NCBI RefSeq assembly: GCF_030683065.1 | Contig: NZ_JAUXMX010000060.1 | Location: 1-64,000, forward strand | DNA: 64,000 nucleotides | DNA from: Pseudomonas sp. | Lineage (GTDB): Bacteria > Pseudomonadota > Gammaproteobacteria > Pseudomonadales > Pseudomonadaceae | Reading direction: 5' to 3' | Shown: in pieces, positions 35,769-44,731 of the stretch | How the letters are laid out: each line of letters opens with the position of its first letter | Position numbering within the stretch: position 1 is the first letter of the stretch | Made by a program: the position numbers and the translations under genes | The notes under the pieces: model-generated | The model's input: the letters and a program-made list of their open reading frames with translations, nothing else | Told to the model about the DNA's origin: nothing | Database searches by the model: none

Positions 35769-36899
35769 TCAGACCCCCAGCCGGGTGCAAATCAGGGTGA
35801 TCAGGGCATCACTGACCACCAGCGCCACGATGATACTGACTACCGCGCGAGTGGTTGCCTGACCAACTGCCTGGGCGTTGCGTCCGCAAGCCAGACCGTA
35901 GTGACAACCGATCAGGCCGATCAGCACGGCAAACACCAGGCTCTTGCCGATCCCCACCAGAAAATCGCTGAGGCTGAGCATCTCCAGGCTCTGCTTGAGG
36001 TAGAGCTGCGCGGAAATATCGAACAGACCGGAGCCGATGATGAAGCCGCCGAGAATACCGAGGGCATCGGCGAACACACAGAGAATTGGCATGCTTACCA
36101 ACAACGCCAGCAGTCGCGGCAGAACAAGAAACTCCAGCGGTGGAAAACCGAAGGTCTTCAGCGCATCGATTTCCTCGTTGGCCTGCATGCTGCCCAACTC
36201 CGCCGCGTAGGCCGCGCCGGTGCGTCCAGCCATGATGACTGCGGTCATCAGCGCGCCCATCTCGCGGGTCATGCCGATAGCCACCATGTTGGCGATGTAC
36301 AGTTGGGCGCCGAAGGCTTCCAGCTGGGCGGCGCCGACGAACGCCAGAATCAGGCCGACCAGAATGGCAATCAATGCCACGATCGGCAGCGCGCCCGGCC
36401 CGCACTGCTGCAGGGCCAGCCAGAAATCACTGCGGCGCATGCGCCCGCGCCCCCGCAGCTGGCGCCCTAGGGCCAGCACCACTTCCCCGACGAAACGACA
36501 AGCCTGGCTGATACTGGCCAGCACCCCGAGCACCAGCAGCCCCAGGCGACCCACTGGACCATAAACAGGTGGAGGCTTCTGCTGGGCCTGGGTAGACGGC
36601 TTGGCAGCCATCTGTAACAGCCGCTCGACACCATCCGGCAAACCTTGCCAGCGCAGCTCCACGTCCTGCGCCACGGCCAGGCGCTGCAAGCGGCGCAGCA
36701 GTGCTAGCAGGCTACTGTCCCAGGCCGCTACGGCGACATCCACCTGAACCTGCGCGGGCAGTTGCCGCTGGCTGTACCAGACGGCTTCAAGATCGGGCTT
36801 GGCCACGTGTAGCAACCAGGCGCCGCCCACGCACAGACGCGCCGGCCGGCCATCCTCTAGTGACCATTGCAACCCTGCGTCCTGCTCGCCCTTATCCAT
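35769..36899 (-). CDS. MlaE-like permease with N-terminal STAS-like extension
   Basis: A 376-aa inner-membrane permease. The first 110 residues look like a soluble STAS-type domain (AVAAWDSSLLALLRRLQRL), a fusion seen in some MCE permeases. The MlaE domain (about 120-375) has several membrane helices and the conserved GMTREMGALMTAVIMAGRTGAAYAAELG and NEEIDALKTFG regions. The start is placed at the ATG at 36899 because GGAG lies six bases upstream; an ATG four codons earlier has no site. It begins the MCE cluster, 25 bases after the parC stop, so read-through from parC is possible. Confidence 0.92.
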   Translation of the reverse strand: MDKGEQDAGLQWSLEDGRPARLCVGGAWLLHVAKPDLEAVWYSQRQLPAQVQVDVAVAAWDSSLLALLRRLQRLAVAQDVELRWQGLPDGVERLLQMAAKPSTQAQQKPPPVYGPVGRLGLLVLGVLASISQACRFVGEVVLALGRQLRGRGRMRRSDFWLALQQCGPGALPIVALIAILVGLILAFVGAAQLEAFGAQLYIANMVAIGMTREMGALMTAVIMAGRTGAAYAAELGSMQANEEIDALKTFGFPPLEFLVLPRLLALLVSMPILCVFADALGILGGFIIGSGLFDISAQLYLKQSLEMLSLSDFLVGIGKSLVFAVLIGLIGCHYGLACGRNAQAVGQATTRAVVSIIVALVVSDALITLICTRLGV

Positions 36900-36923
36900 C
36901 CCGATCTCCATCCGTTAGCCCTG

Positions 36924-39173
36924 CTACTCCACCAGCAGCGCATCGACCCGTTGAAAACCACGCGGCAGCTTGTTGCCACGCCGCCCCCGCTCACCCTTGT
37001 AGTGCTCCAGGTCATCCGCCTTGAGCGACAAGGTACGCTTGCCCGCCTGCAACACCAAGGTCGCGCCGCTGGGTAGCACCACCAGATCGGTGAGGTATTC
37101 CTCACGACTAGCGACCCGCTCACCGGGAATGCCGATGATTTTGTTGCCCTTGCCCTTGCCCAGTTGCGGCAGGTCGCGAACCGGGAACAGCAGCAACCGC
37201 CCTTCGGTGGTCACGGCAGCCAACCAGTCCTGCTCACGACTGGACAACGGCTTGGGCGCCAGCACCTTGGCGCCTGGCGGCAAGCTGAGCAACGCCTTGC
37301 CGGCCTTGTTTTTGGTTTGCAGATCCTCGCCCTTGACCACGAAGCCGTAGCCGGCATCCGAGGCAATCACAAAAAGTGCACTGTCGTCCGGCAACAGCAC
37401 GCACTCAAATGTCGCCCCTGGCGGCGGGGTCAGACGTCCGGTCAGCGGCTCACCCTGGCCACGCGCCGATGGTAACGAGTGCGCCGCCAGCGAGTAGCTG
37501 CGCCCGGTCGAGTCGATAAATACCGCGTACTGATTCGAACGCCCCGGCGCGGCAGTCTTGAAGCCGTCGCCGGCCTTGTATGACAGACCGGTAGCGTCGA
37601 TGTCATGCCCCTTGCCGCAACGCACCCAGCCTTTCTCAGAGATCACCACGGTGACCGGTTCGGTAGGCAGCAACTCGGTTTCCGAGAGCGCCTTGGCCTC
37701 AGCGCGGGAGACGATCGGCGAGCGACGGTCGTCGCCGTATTTCTCGGCATCGTCGAGGATTTCCTGGCGCACCAGCTTCTTCAGCTTGGCTTCGCTGCCG
37801 AGCAGGGTCAGCAACTTGGCGCGTTCCTTGGCCAGGGCGTCCTGCTCGCCGCGAATCTGCATCTCTTCCAGCCGCGCCAGTTGGCGCAGACGGGTTTCCA
37901 GAATGTATTCAGCCTGAATATCCGTGAGGCCGAAACGCGCCATCAGCACCGGCTTGGGCTGCTCCTCGGTACGGATGATATGAATCACTTCATCCAGGTT
38001 GAGGAACGCGATCAAACGACCTTCCAACAGGTGCAGGCGATGCTCGACCTTATCCAGGCGGAACTGCAGACGCCGGCGCACGGTGCCCACCCGATATTCC
38101 AGCCATTCGCGCAACAACTGGCGCAGGTTCTTGACCGAGGGTTTACCGTCCAGGCCGATGACGTTGGTATTGACCCGGTAGCTGGATTCCAGCTCGGTGG
38201 TGGCGAACAGATGGGTCATCAGTTCGTCGGCATCGACTCGGTTGGAACGCGGAATGATGACGATGCGGCACGGGTGTTCGTGGTCGGACTCGTCACGTAG
38301 GTCGGCGACCATCGGCAGCTTCTTCGCCTGCATCTGCGCAGCGATCTGCTCCAGTACCTTGGCCCCTGAAACCTGATGCGGCAGCGCGGTGACCACAATG
38401 TCACCATCCTCGATGCGGTACACGGCGCGCATGCGCACCGAGCCCTTGCCGGTTTCGTAGATCTTCAGCAAATCGGCGCGTGGCGTGATGATTTCCGCCT
38501 CGGTCGGGTAATCCGGGCCGAGCACGTGTTCACACAACTGTTCGACCGTCGCGTCAGGCTGATCGAGCAGACGGATACAGGCCGACGCCACTTCGCGCAG
38601 GTTATGCGGCGGCACGTCGGTGGCCATGCCCACGGCGATGCCGGTGGTGCCATTCAACAGAATATTGGGCAAGCGCGCGGGCAAGGTCGCTGGTTCGTCG
38701 AGGGTGCCGTCGAAGTTCGGCACCCAGTCCACAGTCCCCTGCCCCAACTCGCTCAGCAGCACCTCGGCGTAACGCGACAGGCGCGCCTCGGTATAGCGCA
38801 TGGCGGCGAACGATTTGGGATCGTCAGGCGCACCCCAGTTGCCCTGGCCATCGACCAGGGTGTAGCGGTAGCTGAACGGTTGCGCCATCAACACCATGGC
38901 TTCGTAACAGGCCGAGTCGCCGTGCGGGTGGAACTTGCCCAGCACGTCGCCGACGGTACGCGCCGACTTCTTGTGCTTGGAGTCAGCGTCCAGGCCCAGT
39001 TCGCTCATGGCGTAAATGATCCGCCGCTGCACTGGTTTGAGACCGTCACCGATATGCGGCAGCGCGCGATCCATGATCACGTACATCGAATAGTTGAGAT
39101 AAGCCTGCTCGGTGAAGTCGGCAAGGGAACGGCGCTCAACACCATCCAGGCTCAAATCGAGGGGTTCGCTCAT
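36924..39173 (-). CDS. parC: DNA topoisomerase IV subunit A
   Basis: A 749-aa DNA-cleaving subunit that separates daughter chromosomes. The winged-helix domain contains HPHGDSACYEAM, with the Ser and Glu of the quinolone-resistance region in the sensitive form, and the catalytic Tyr in AAMRYTEARLS. The coiled coil and C-gate follow (about 330-490). The C-terminal beta-pinwheel (about 500-745) has the degenerate repeats expected for ParC, which distinguishes it from GyrA. It is the last of the tightly packed parE-to-parC block. Confidence 0.97.
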   Translation of the reverse strand: MSEPLDLSLDGVERRSLADFTEQAYLNYSMYVIMDRALPHIGDGLKPVQRRIIYAMSELGLDADSKHKKSARTVGDVLGKFHPHGDSACYEAMVLMAQPFSYRYTLVDGQGNWGAPDDPKSFAAMRYTEARLSRYAEVLLSELGQGTVDWVPNFDGTLDEPATLPARLPNILLNGTTGIAVGMATDVPPHNLREVASACIRLLDQPDATVEQLCEHVLGPDYPTEAEIITPRADLLKIYETGKGSVRMRAVYRIEDGDIVVTALPHQVSGAKVLEQIAAQMQAKKLPMVADLRDESDHEHPCRIVIIPRSNRVDADELMTHLFATTELESSYRVNTNVIGLDGKPSVKNLRQLLREWLEYRVGTVRRRLQFRLDKVEHRLHLLEGRLIAFLNLDEVIHIIRTEEQPKPVLMARFGLTDIQAEYILETRLRQLARLEEMQIRGEQDALAKERAKLLTLLGSEAKLKKLVRQEILDDAEKYGDDRRSPIVSRAEAKALSETELLPTEPVTVVISEKGWVRCGKGHDIDATGLSYKAGDGFKTAAPGRSNQYAVFIDSTGRSYSLAAHSLPSARGQGEPLTGRLTPPPGATFECVLLPDDSALFVIASDAGYGFVVKGEDLQTKNKAGKALLSLPPGAKVLAPKPLSSREQDWLAAVTTEGRLLLFPVRDLPQLGKGKGNKIIGIPGERVASREEYLTDLVVLPSGATLVLQAGKRTLSLKADDLEHYKGERGRRGNKLPRGFQRVDALLVE

Positions 39174-39193
39174 GCGTGCCTCATGGTAAAAAA

Positions 39194-39721
39194 TTAGTGA
39201 AGCGAAGTCGTCTGGCGCAGCACCAGGGTGCCGTCGCGCTGAGTAAATTCGAGTTGTTTCAGGGCGCTCATGCCGAGCAGCACCTCAGCGCCTTCCATGC
39301 CCGGCGTGATCAGCGCGGCAACGTCACGCAGCACTATCTCGCCAAGGCGTAGGCTGGCCAGCTGGGTACGGTAGCCGACCGCGGTGCCATTGGCAGTACG
39401 GACCTGCACCGGCGCACCGCGCTGCAGGCCGAGGCGTTCGGCCAGGGCTGCAGGTACGGCGACTGCGGTAGCACCTGTATCGAGCAGCAAGGTCACGGTG
39501 CTGCCGTTGATCTGGCCATCCAACAGGTAATGCCCGCCGCGACTGCTGAGCAAGCGCACCTCGATGTAGTCCTCACCCTGCACCGACTGTGGCGCCTGAT
39601 TCGGGTTGTCGCGCCGCGCCTCCCATTTGCCAAAGAAGTGCGTAGCCAGCAGCAGCGCGGCAGCCCAGGTCATCACCAGCATTACCCGTCCGACCCGGCG
39701 ACCCGGCGCCTGCGTACTCAC
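39194..39721 (-). CDS. Retropepsin-like aspartic protease, membrane anchored
   Basis: A 175-aa protein with one N-terminal transmembrane segment (about residues 10-28). It has a single retropepsin-like domain with the active-site triad LLLDTGATAVAVP near residue 80 and a downstream hydrophobic-hydrophobic-Gly pattern (VLLGMSAL). It fits the clan AA family (TIGR02281 type), which would act in the periplasm as a dimer. The substrate is unknown. It overlaps the esterase-like gene by 4 bases and precedes parC by 20 bases. Confidence 0.88.
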   Translation of the reverse strand: MSTQAPGRRVGRVMLVMTWAAALLLATHFFGKWEARRDNPNQAPQSVQGEDYIEVRLLSSRGGHYLLDGQINGSTVTLLLDTGATAVAVPAALAERLGLQRGAPVQVRTANGTAVGYRTQLASLRLGEIVLRDVAALITPGMEGAEVLLGMSALKQLEFTQRDGTLVLRQTTSLH

Positions 39722-40707
39722 CGGGTGCGTCCCCAGCCGCCCTTGGGAGCAGCGAAACGCCAGACTACCGGCCGCTGCTCGCCGTCTGCACGGATGTGCG
39801 GGCCATTGTCGCTACCAACCCAGGCGCCCTGCTCATCGACCCACAGCGCTTCAGCCAAGCCATAAGACGATGACGGATAACGCCGGTCATCGGTCAAGGC
39901 TTCAGCGGCGAACGACCAGCAGCGCTCGACCTCACCATCACTCAGCTTGCGCCGGCAGATGCGATGGGCCTGACGCTCTAGAGTGAAGAGTTTTTCATTG
40001 TGAAAGGCCAGCCCGGAAAAGTCTCGCGCGCGCAGCTCACTGCCCCGTTGCGGCGGCGATGGCTCGGTACCGCCTTCGCTCATCAGCACACAACCACCGG
40101 CGCAGCGCCAGTTCGAACCGCGCTTGTGCAACACCAGCAAACCACGGCGCTGGCGCTCGGCCGCCAACCACAGGCGCTCGCCAGCAGGATCGACCGCTAC
40201 GCCTTCGAGCAGCGCGTTGAAGTGCCAGAGCATGCCGCTGGCACGTGCCTGGCGCACCATAGAGTCTGGCAGCAGCAACCATTGCGGCGCCCCTGTAGGA
40301 GGTACCTGCAATACGGCGGCGCGTGCCTCGCTGACCAGGTAGCGGTTGCCGACGGCATCGCAGGACAAGCCTTCGAAATCCAGATTACCGCCACGCACCA
40401 GGCCTGATACCCAGGTACGCATGCGCAAGCCCCAAGGCAACGGTGTCGAGGGTGAGGGCGGCGCGACAAAATGTTCGGCTTCGGCCTGCCAAGCGGAGGC
40501 ACCGGCAACCAAACGATACAGGCGGTCATCCTCACGATCCGAGACGGCCCAGAGCGCATCGCCACACCAGGCGAGCCCTGACAGGTTGCCCGCGGCGATC
40601 CCATCAACCGGGTGCTCGCTGAGCAGTTTCAGCTCTTCGAGTACCTGAGGCTCCGCCAGCACTGGCGTGGCGACCAGCAACAGGGCAACCGCCAAGCGCC
40701 GCATCAA
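39718..40707 (-). CDS. Esterase-like activity of phytase family protein
   Basis: A 329-aa secreted protein with signal peptide MMRRLAVALLLVATPVLA. The mature region resembles the phytase-associated esterase-like beta-propeller family (PF13449), with LSGLAWCGDALWAVSDREDD, LEGVAVDPAGERLWLAAERQ and DFSGLAFHNEKLFTLERQAH blades. The enzymatic role is predicted only. It starts inside the parE stop codon region (4-base overlap), so it is translationally coupled to parE. Confidence 0.82.
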   Translation of the reverse strand: MMRRLAVALLLVATPVLAEPQVLEELKLLSEHPVDGIAAGNLSGLAWCGDALWAVSDREDDRLYRLVAGASAWQAEAEHFVAPPSPSTPLPWGLRMRTWVSGLVRGGNLDFEGLSCDAVGNRYLVSEARAAVLQVPPTGAPQWLLLPDSMVRQARASGMLWHFNALLEGVAVDPAGERLWLAAERQRRGLLVLHKRGSNWRCAGGCVLMSEGGTEPSPPQRGSELRARDFSGLAFHNEKLFTLERQAHRICRRKLSDGEVERCWSFAAEALTDDRRYPSSSYGLAEALWVDEQGAWVGSDNGPHIRADGEQRPVVWRFAAPKGGWGRTR

Positions 40708-42593
40708 AGCAGCACCTCAGCCAGGTTGCCCTTGGACTCCAGCCAGGACTTGCGGTCACTCGCGCGTTTCTTGGCCAACAACATGTCCATAAGCTCCTGG
40801 GTGCCGGGATAATCCTCTAGGGTCAGTTGCACCAGACGCCGGGTATTGGGATCCATGGTGGTTTCGCGCAACTGTGGCGGGTTCATCTCGCCAAGGCCCT
40901 TGAAGCGGGTGACCTGCGGCTTGCCGCGGCGCTTCTCGGCGACCAAGCGATCAAGTATGCCGTCGCGCTCGGCGTCATCCAGGGCATAGAAAATCTCCTT
41001 GCCCAGGTCAATGCGGTACAGCGGCGGCATGGCCACGTAAATATGCCCGGCATCCACCAGCGGACGAAAATGCTGGACAAACAGTGCACACAGCAACGTG
41101 GCGATGTGCAGACCATCGGAATCGGCGTCGGCGAGGATGCAGATCTTGCCGTAGCGTAACTGAGTGAGGTCATTGGAGCCGGGGTCGATGCCAATGGCCA
41201 CGGCGATGTTGTGTACTTCTTGGGACGCCAGCACTTCGCCAACATCCACTTCCCAGGTATTGAGGATCTTGCCGCGCAACGGCAGGATCGCCTGAAACTC
41301 CTTGTCGCGCGCCTGCTTGGCGCTGCCGCCGGCGGAGTCGCCTTCTACCAAGAACAGCTCCGAACGCATTGGATCCTGACCCGCGCAATCAGCCAGCTTG
41401 CCGGGCAATGCCGGGCCCTGAGTGATGCGCTTGCGCTCGACTTTCTTGCCGGCCTTGAGGCGACGATTGGCGTTGCTGATCGCCAGCTCGGCAAGCTGCT
41501 GGCCGAGCTCAGGATTGGCGTTGAGCCACAGGCTGAAGGCGTCCTTGACCACTCCGGAGACGAAGGCAGCAGCCTCACGCGAGGACAGGCGCTCCTTGGT
41601 CTGGCCGGAGAATTGTGCATCCTGCATCTTGGTCGAGAGTACGAAGGCGATGCGCTCCCAGATATCGTCCGGCGCCAGCTTGACCCCACGCGGCAGCAGA
41701 CTGCGGAACTCGCAGAACTCGCGCATGGCGTCCAGCAAGCCCTGACGAAGACCGTTGACATGGGTGCCGCCCTGAGCTGTGGGGATCAGGTTTACGTAGC
41801 TTTCCTGTACCGTATCGCCGCCCTCAGGCAGCCACAACAGCGCCCAGTCGACCGCTTCCTTATTGCCACTCAGGCTGCCGCAGAACGGCTCAAGCGGCAG
41901 GCGCTCGAACTCGCTGACCGCATCCACCAGATAGGAGCGCAACCCCTGCTCGTAGAGCCACTCGACCCGCTCGCCACTGGCCTTGTCCTCGAAGCTGACG
42001 TGCAACCCCGGACAGAGCACGGCCTTGGCCTTGAGCACATGCTTGAGGCGGCTGACCGAATACTTGGGCGAGTCGAAATACTTGGTATCGGCCCAAAAAT
42101 GCACGCTGGTACCGGTGTTGCGCTTGCCGACCGTACCGATCACTTCCAGATCGCTGGCTTTGAAGCCGTCGGCAAAAGTCATGCGGTATTCGCTGCCATC
42201 GCGCTTGACCCGCACCTCGACGCGAGTCGACAGGGCGTTGACCACGGAGATCCCGACGCCGTGCAAGCCACCGGAGAACTGGTAGTTTTTATTGGAGAAC
42301 TTGCCACCGGCGTGCAGCTTGGTGAGGATCAGCTCAACCCCCGAGACCCCCTCCTCGGGATGAATATCCACCGGCATGCCACGACCGTCGTCGGTAACTT
42401 CCAGGGAACTGTCCTCGTGGAGAATCACCTGAATCGAGCGGGCGTGCCCAGCCAAGGCTTCATCGACACTGTTGTCGATGACTTCCTGGGCCAGGTGGTT
42501 GGGGCGACTGGTATCGGTGTACATGCCCGGGCGCTTGCGCACCGGATCCAGACCGGAAAGGACTTCGATGGCGTCTGCGTTGTAACTGGCCAT
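40704..42593 (-). CDS. parE: DNA topoisomerase IV subunit B
   Basis: A 629-aa ATPase subunit of topoisomerase IV. The GHKL ATPase domain (about residues 1-215) has EVIDNSVDEALAGH, DDGRGMPVD and GGLHGVGISVVNALS. The transducer follows, then the TOPRIM domain with EGDSAGGSAKQARD and DADSDGLHI. ParE lacks the long insert found in gram-negative GyrB, so ParE fits best. The ATG at 42593 opens MASYNADAIEVLSGLDPVR; 16 upstream codons are excluded by similarity. Confidence 0.97.
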   Translation of the reverse strand: MASYNADAIEVLSGLDPVRKRPGMYTDTSRPNHLAQEVIDNSVDEALAGHARSIQVILHEDSSLEVTDDGRGMPVDIHPEEGVSGVELILTKLHAGGKFSNKNYQFSGGLHGVGISVVNALSTRVEVRVKRDGSEYRMTFADGFKASDLEVIGTVGKRNTGTSVHFWADTKYFDSPKYSVSRLKHVLKAKAVLCPGLHVSFEDKASGERVEWLYEQGLRSYLVDAVSEFERLPLEPFCGSLSGNKEAVDWALLWLPEGGDTVQESYVNLIPTAQGGTHVNGLRQGLLDAMREFCEFRSLLPRGVKLAPDDIWERIAFVLSTKMQDAQFSGQTKERLSSREAAAFVSGVVKDAFSLWLNANPELGQQLAELAISNANRRLKAGKKVERKRITQGPALPGKLADCAGQDPMRSELFLVEGDSAGGSAKQARDKEFQAILPLRGKILNTWEVDVGEVLASQEVHNIAVAIGIDPGSNDLTQLRYGKICILADADSDGLHIATLLCALFVQHFRPLVDAGHIYVAMPPLYRIDLGKEIFYALDDAERDGILDRLVAEKRRGKPQVTRFKGLGEMNPPQLRETTMDPNTRRLVQLTLEDYPGTQELMDMLLAKKRASDRKSWLESKGNLAEVLL

Positions 42594-42610
42594 GGGGTCT
42601 CTGGTGGTTA

Positions 42611-43219
42611 TTAAAGGTCGGAAAAGTCGGTATCGCGCCACAACTGGACGGGTATACCGGCGAAGGCAAAGAGCATTGGCAAGCGCGCGGCAAACCCCTG
42701 AAAACCATGATCACCACCGGCCTGAATACGCAACGCGCAAGCGCGGTAATAGGCTTGGGCATCACGGTAATCGAGGGTTTCGTCAGCGGTCTGCAACCAC
42801 ACCTGGTAACGCGCGCAGGCTTGCGGCGCAGGCACGTCCAGCTCGGCCAGGGCCTGCACATGATCGGCAGTCAGTTCCCAGGTTTCACCGCTGTAATAGT
42901 TGTGTTGCGCACCCAGGTAGCCATCGAAACGCAGGTGCGGACGCACCGCCGGATTGATCAACAGCGCCTGCAGGCCATGGCGCTCAGCCAAGTGGGTCGC
43001 ATAGTAGCCGCCCAAGGAGCTGCCGACCAGCACAGGCCGGCCGAGTTCGGCGATCAGCGCCTCGATCTGGGCGATAGCCTGGCGCGGATGATGATCCAGA
43101 GCAGGCACCCGCAGGCGCGCATCCAGACCAAGGCGTGTCATGGCGCGCGACAACTGGCTCGCCTTGAGCGAAGCGGGCGAGCTGTTGAGGCCGTGGAGAT
43201 AGAGAATAGATGCAGTCAT
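42611..43219 (-). CDS. YqiA/YcfP family alpha/beta hydrolase fold protein
   Basis: A 202-aa esterase of the UPF0227/YqiA group, found next to parE in many gammaproteobacteria. The oxyanion segment ILYLHGLNSSPASLKA opens the protein, and VGSSLGGYYATHLA carries the nucleophilic Ser (near residue 70). GGDHGFQGF at the C terminus provides the likely catalytic His. The natural substrate is unknown. The start is the ATG at 43219, which lacks a good ribosome site, consistent with translational dependence on cpdA. Confidence 0.9.
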   Translation of the reverse strand: MTASILYLHGLNSSPASLKASQLSRAMTRLGLDARLRVPALDHHPRQAIAQIEALIAELGRPVLVGSSLGGYYATHLAERHGLQALLINPAVRPHLRFDGYLGAQHNYYSGETWELTADHVQALAELDVPAPQACARYQVWLQTADETLDYRDAQAYYRACALRIQAGGDHGFQGFAARLPMLFAFAGIPVQLWRDTDFSDL

Positions 43220-43309
43220 AGAGCGGGAGGCTACTAGTGCCAAGCATCCGGCTGCAAGCTGCAAGTATGTAAGCATGCTGCAGCATTGTTCACTTTAGGC
43301 CTGTAGCGA

Positions 43310-44125
43310 CTAATAACCCTTTACCGTGTAATCCACCTCAAACTCGATCCCGGTCACCCGCGACACCCCGGTTTCCAGGCGGCCGTCGGCGTGCAAGCGC
43401 AACCAGCGGTAGCCTGGCGCAGTGGTGTCGACCTGGAACTCTTCACTGCCGGGGGCGAACTGCACGCAGGTGGAAGGCGACGCCAGCAGGCGCACGTCGT
43501 TGTGTACTTGATCAAATTCCTGATGGATATGCCCCCAGAGCACCGCGCGCACCTGACTGAAGCACTCCAGCACGGCGAATAGCGCATCGGGATTGCGCAA
43601 GCCTATGGGTTCCATCCAGCGGCAGCCAATAGACACGGGGTGATGATGCAGGCAGATCAAGTGATGCCGCTCTGGCGCTTCGGTAAGGGCGCGCTCCAGC
43701 AAGGCCAGTTGGTGCGGATCGAGATAACCTGGCACTGCACCAGGAATCGAAGAGTCGAGCAGAATGACCCGCCAATTACCGACGTCGATCACCGGCTCCA
43801 GCAAATCGCTGCCTCGACAGGCAGCCTGCATGGATGGGACGTCGTCGTGGTTGCCAGGGAACCAGCGTGCCGGCGCTGCAAGCACCTCGGTCATCTGCCG
43901 AAAACGCTGGTAGGACGCCAGGCTGCCGTCTTGCGAAAGATCGCCGCTGGCGAGCATCAGATCGATCTGCGGCTGCTCTTGCAGCACCCGCTCGATGACT
44001 TGCTGCAGACTGTCCTGAGTATCCAGCCCCAACAGCTTGCCGGCCGCCTCGGCAAATAAATGACTGTCGGACAGCTGCACCAGCAGGACCGAGGAATCAG
44101 CAGCGGAATTGAGCTCGCTCGGCAA
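43310..44125 (-). CDS. cpdA: 3',5'-cyclic-AMP phosphodiesterase
   Basis: A 271-aa calcineurin-type metallophosphoesterase that hydrolyses cAMP. Metal-binding motifs are in order: DSH (VQLSDSHLF), GDLSQDG, GNHDD, HHHP and GHIHQ. The start is chosen as a TTG six bases after AAGGAG; an upstream TTG at 44149 lies before that site. In P. aeruginosa, CpdA lowers cAMP and so limits Vfr activity. A CRP/Vfr-like half-site and a -10-like CATAAT lie upstream. It is transcribed with yqiA and parE downstream. Confidence 0.95.
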   Translation of the reverse strand: MPSELNSAADSSVLLVQLSDSHLFAEAAGKLLGLDTQDSLQQVIERVLQEQPQIDLMLASGDLSQDGSLASYQRFRQMTEVLAAPARWFPGNHDDVPSMQAACRGSDLLEPVIDVGNWRVILLDSSIPGAVPGYLDPHQLALLERALTEAPERHHLICLHHHPVSIGCRWMEPIGLRNPDALFAVLECFSQVRAVLWGHIHQEFDQVHNDVRLLASPSTCVQFAPGSEEFQVDTTAPGYRWLRLHADGRLETGVSRVTGIEFEVDYTVKGY

Positions 44126-44152
44126 GGCCGTCTCCTTGAGCAGAATCAATGA

Positions 44153-44206
44153 ATTATGCTGGGTAGCCAGGGCGGTGGTAAACCCGCGAAGTGGACATGT
44201 GTCACA
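44153..44206 (-). promoter_or_regulatory. Candidate cpdA promoter with CRP/Vfr-like site
   Basis: On the minus strand, TGTGA at 44202-44206 is followed after six bases by TCCAC, a perfect left half and a weak right half of the CRP/Vfr consensus TGTGA-N6-TCACA. A -10-like CATAAT sits at 44153-44158. The site centre would be about 52 bases before the expected transcription start. Established work reports Vfr control of cpdA in P. aeruginosa; applying it here is inference. Confidence 0.45.
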
Positions 44207-44278
44207 TAAAAGCAGATGTCCGCCGCCGGCATGACGTGCTGAGGATACTTCGTGACGCTTATGGCTGAGCGCTTGAAC

Positions 44279-44731
44279 TCAAAATACCGGTTCCAACTCA
44301 TGCCCGCAGGCCAGGCAATGACTCAGCCATTCGCCGAGAAAAAGATTGAGCTGAGATTTCTCATCAGGCTGATACATGGCTGCGTTCGGATACGGATAGA
44401 TGCTGCGAAAACGCCGGGCGTTTTGCGCGCCGATCACCTCGGCCATGCGCGCATCGTGGTAAACCCGCACTTCCAGTTGCGGTACCGGCAGCCAGGGCAG
44501 GCTGTGTTCCTGACGCACCCGCACGGTGGAGGTGTAGGGGCAGGTTTCCAGCACTTCGAGAGTCAGCACGCCAAGCAGGCGTTCACCCTGACTCAGCGCG
44601 ACCCGCCGCGCACACGACACCTCGCGCATATCCGGCAGCAGGCGCATCAAGCGTGCATAGTTGGCTTCGCAAGCTGCCTGCAGCTCGATCAAGTCAACCC
44701 GATAACGATCACGCAACAGGTTCACGACCAT
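44279..44731 (-). CDS. DUF1249 domain-containing protein
   Basis: A 150-aa soluble protein of the YqiB/DUF1249 family, function unknown. Family segments include YRVDLIELQAACEANYARLMRLLPD near the N terminus and QLEVRVYHDARMAEVI. It sits between nudF and cpdA, the usual place in gammaproteobacteria. Its start overlaps the end of nudF by about 10 bases. The ATG at 44731 is only two bases from AGGGGG; a GTG two codons later (44725) has better spacing and could be the true start. Confidence 0.9.
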   Translation of the reverse strand: MVVNLLRDRYRVDLIELQAACEANYARLMRLLPDMREVSCARRVALSQGERLLGVLTLEVLETCPYTSTVRVRQEHSLPWLPVPQLEVRVYHDARMAEVIGAQNARRFRSIYPYPNAAMYQPDEKSQLNLFLGEWLSHCLACGHELEPVF

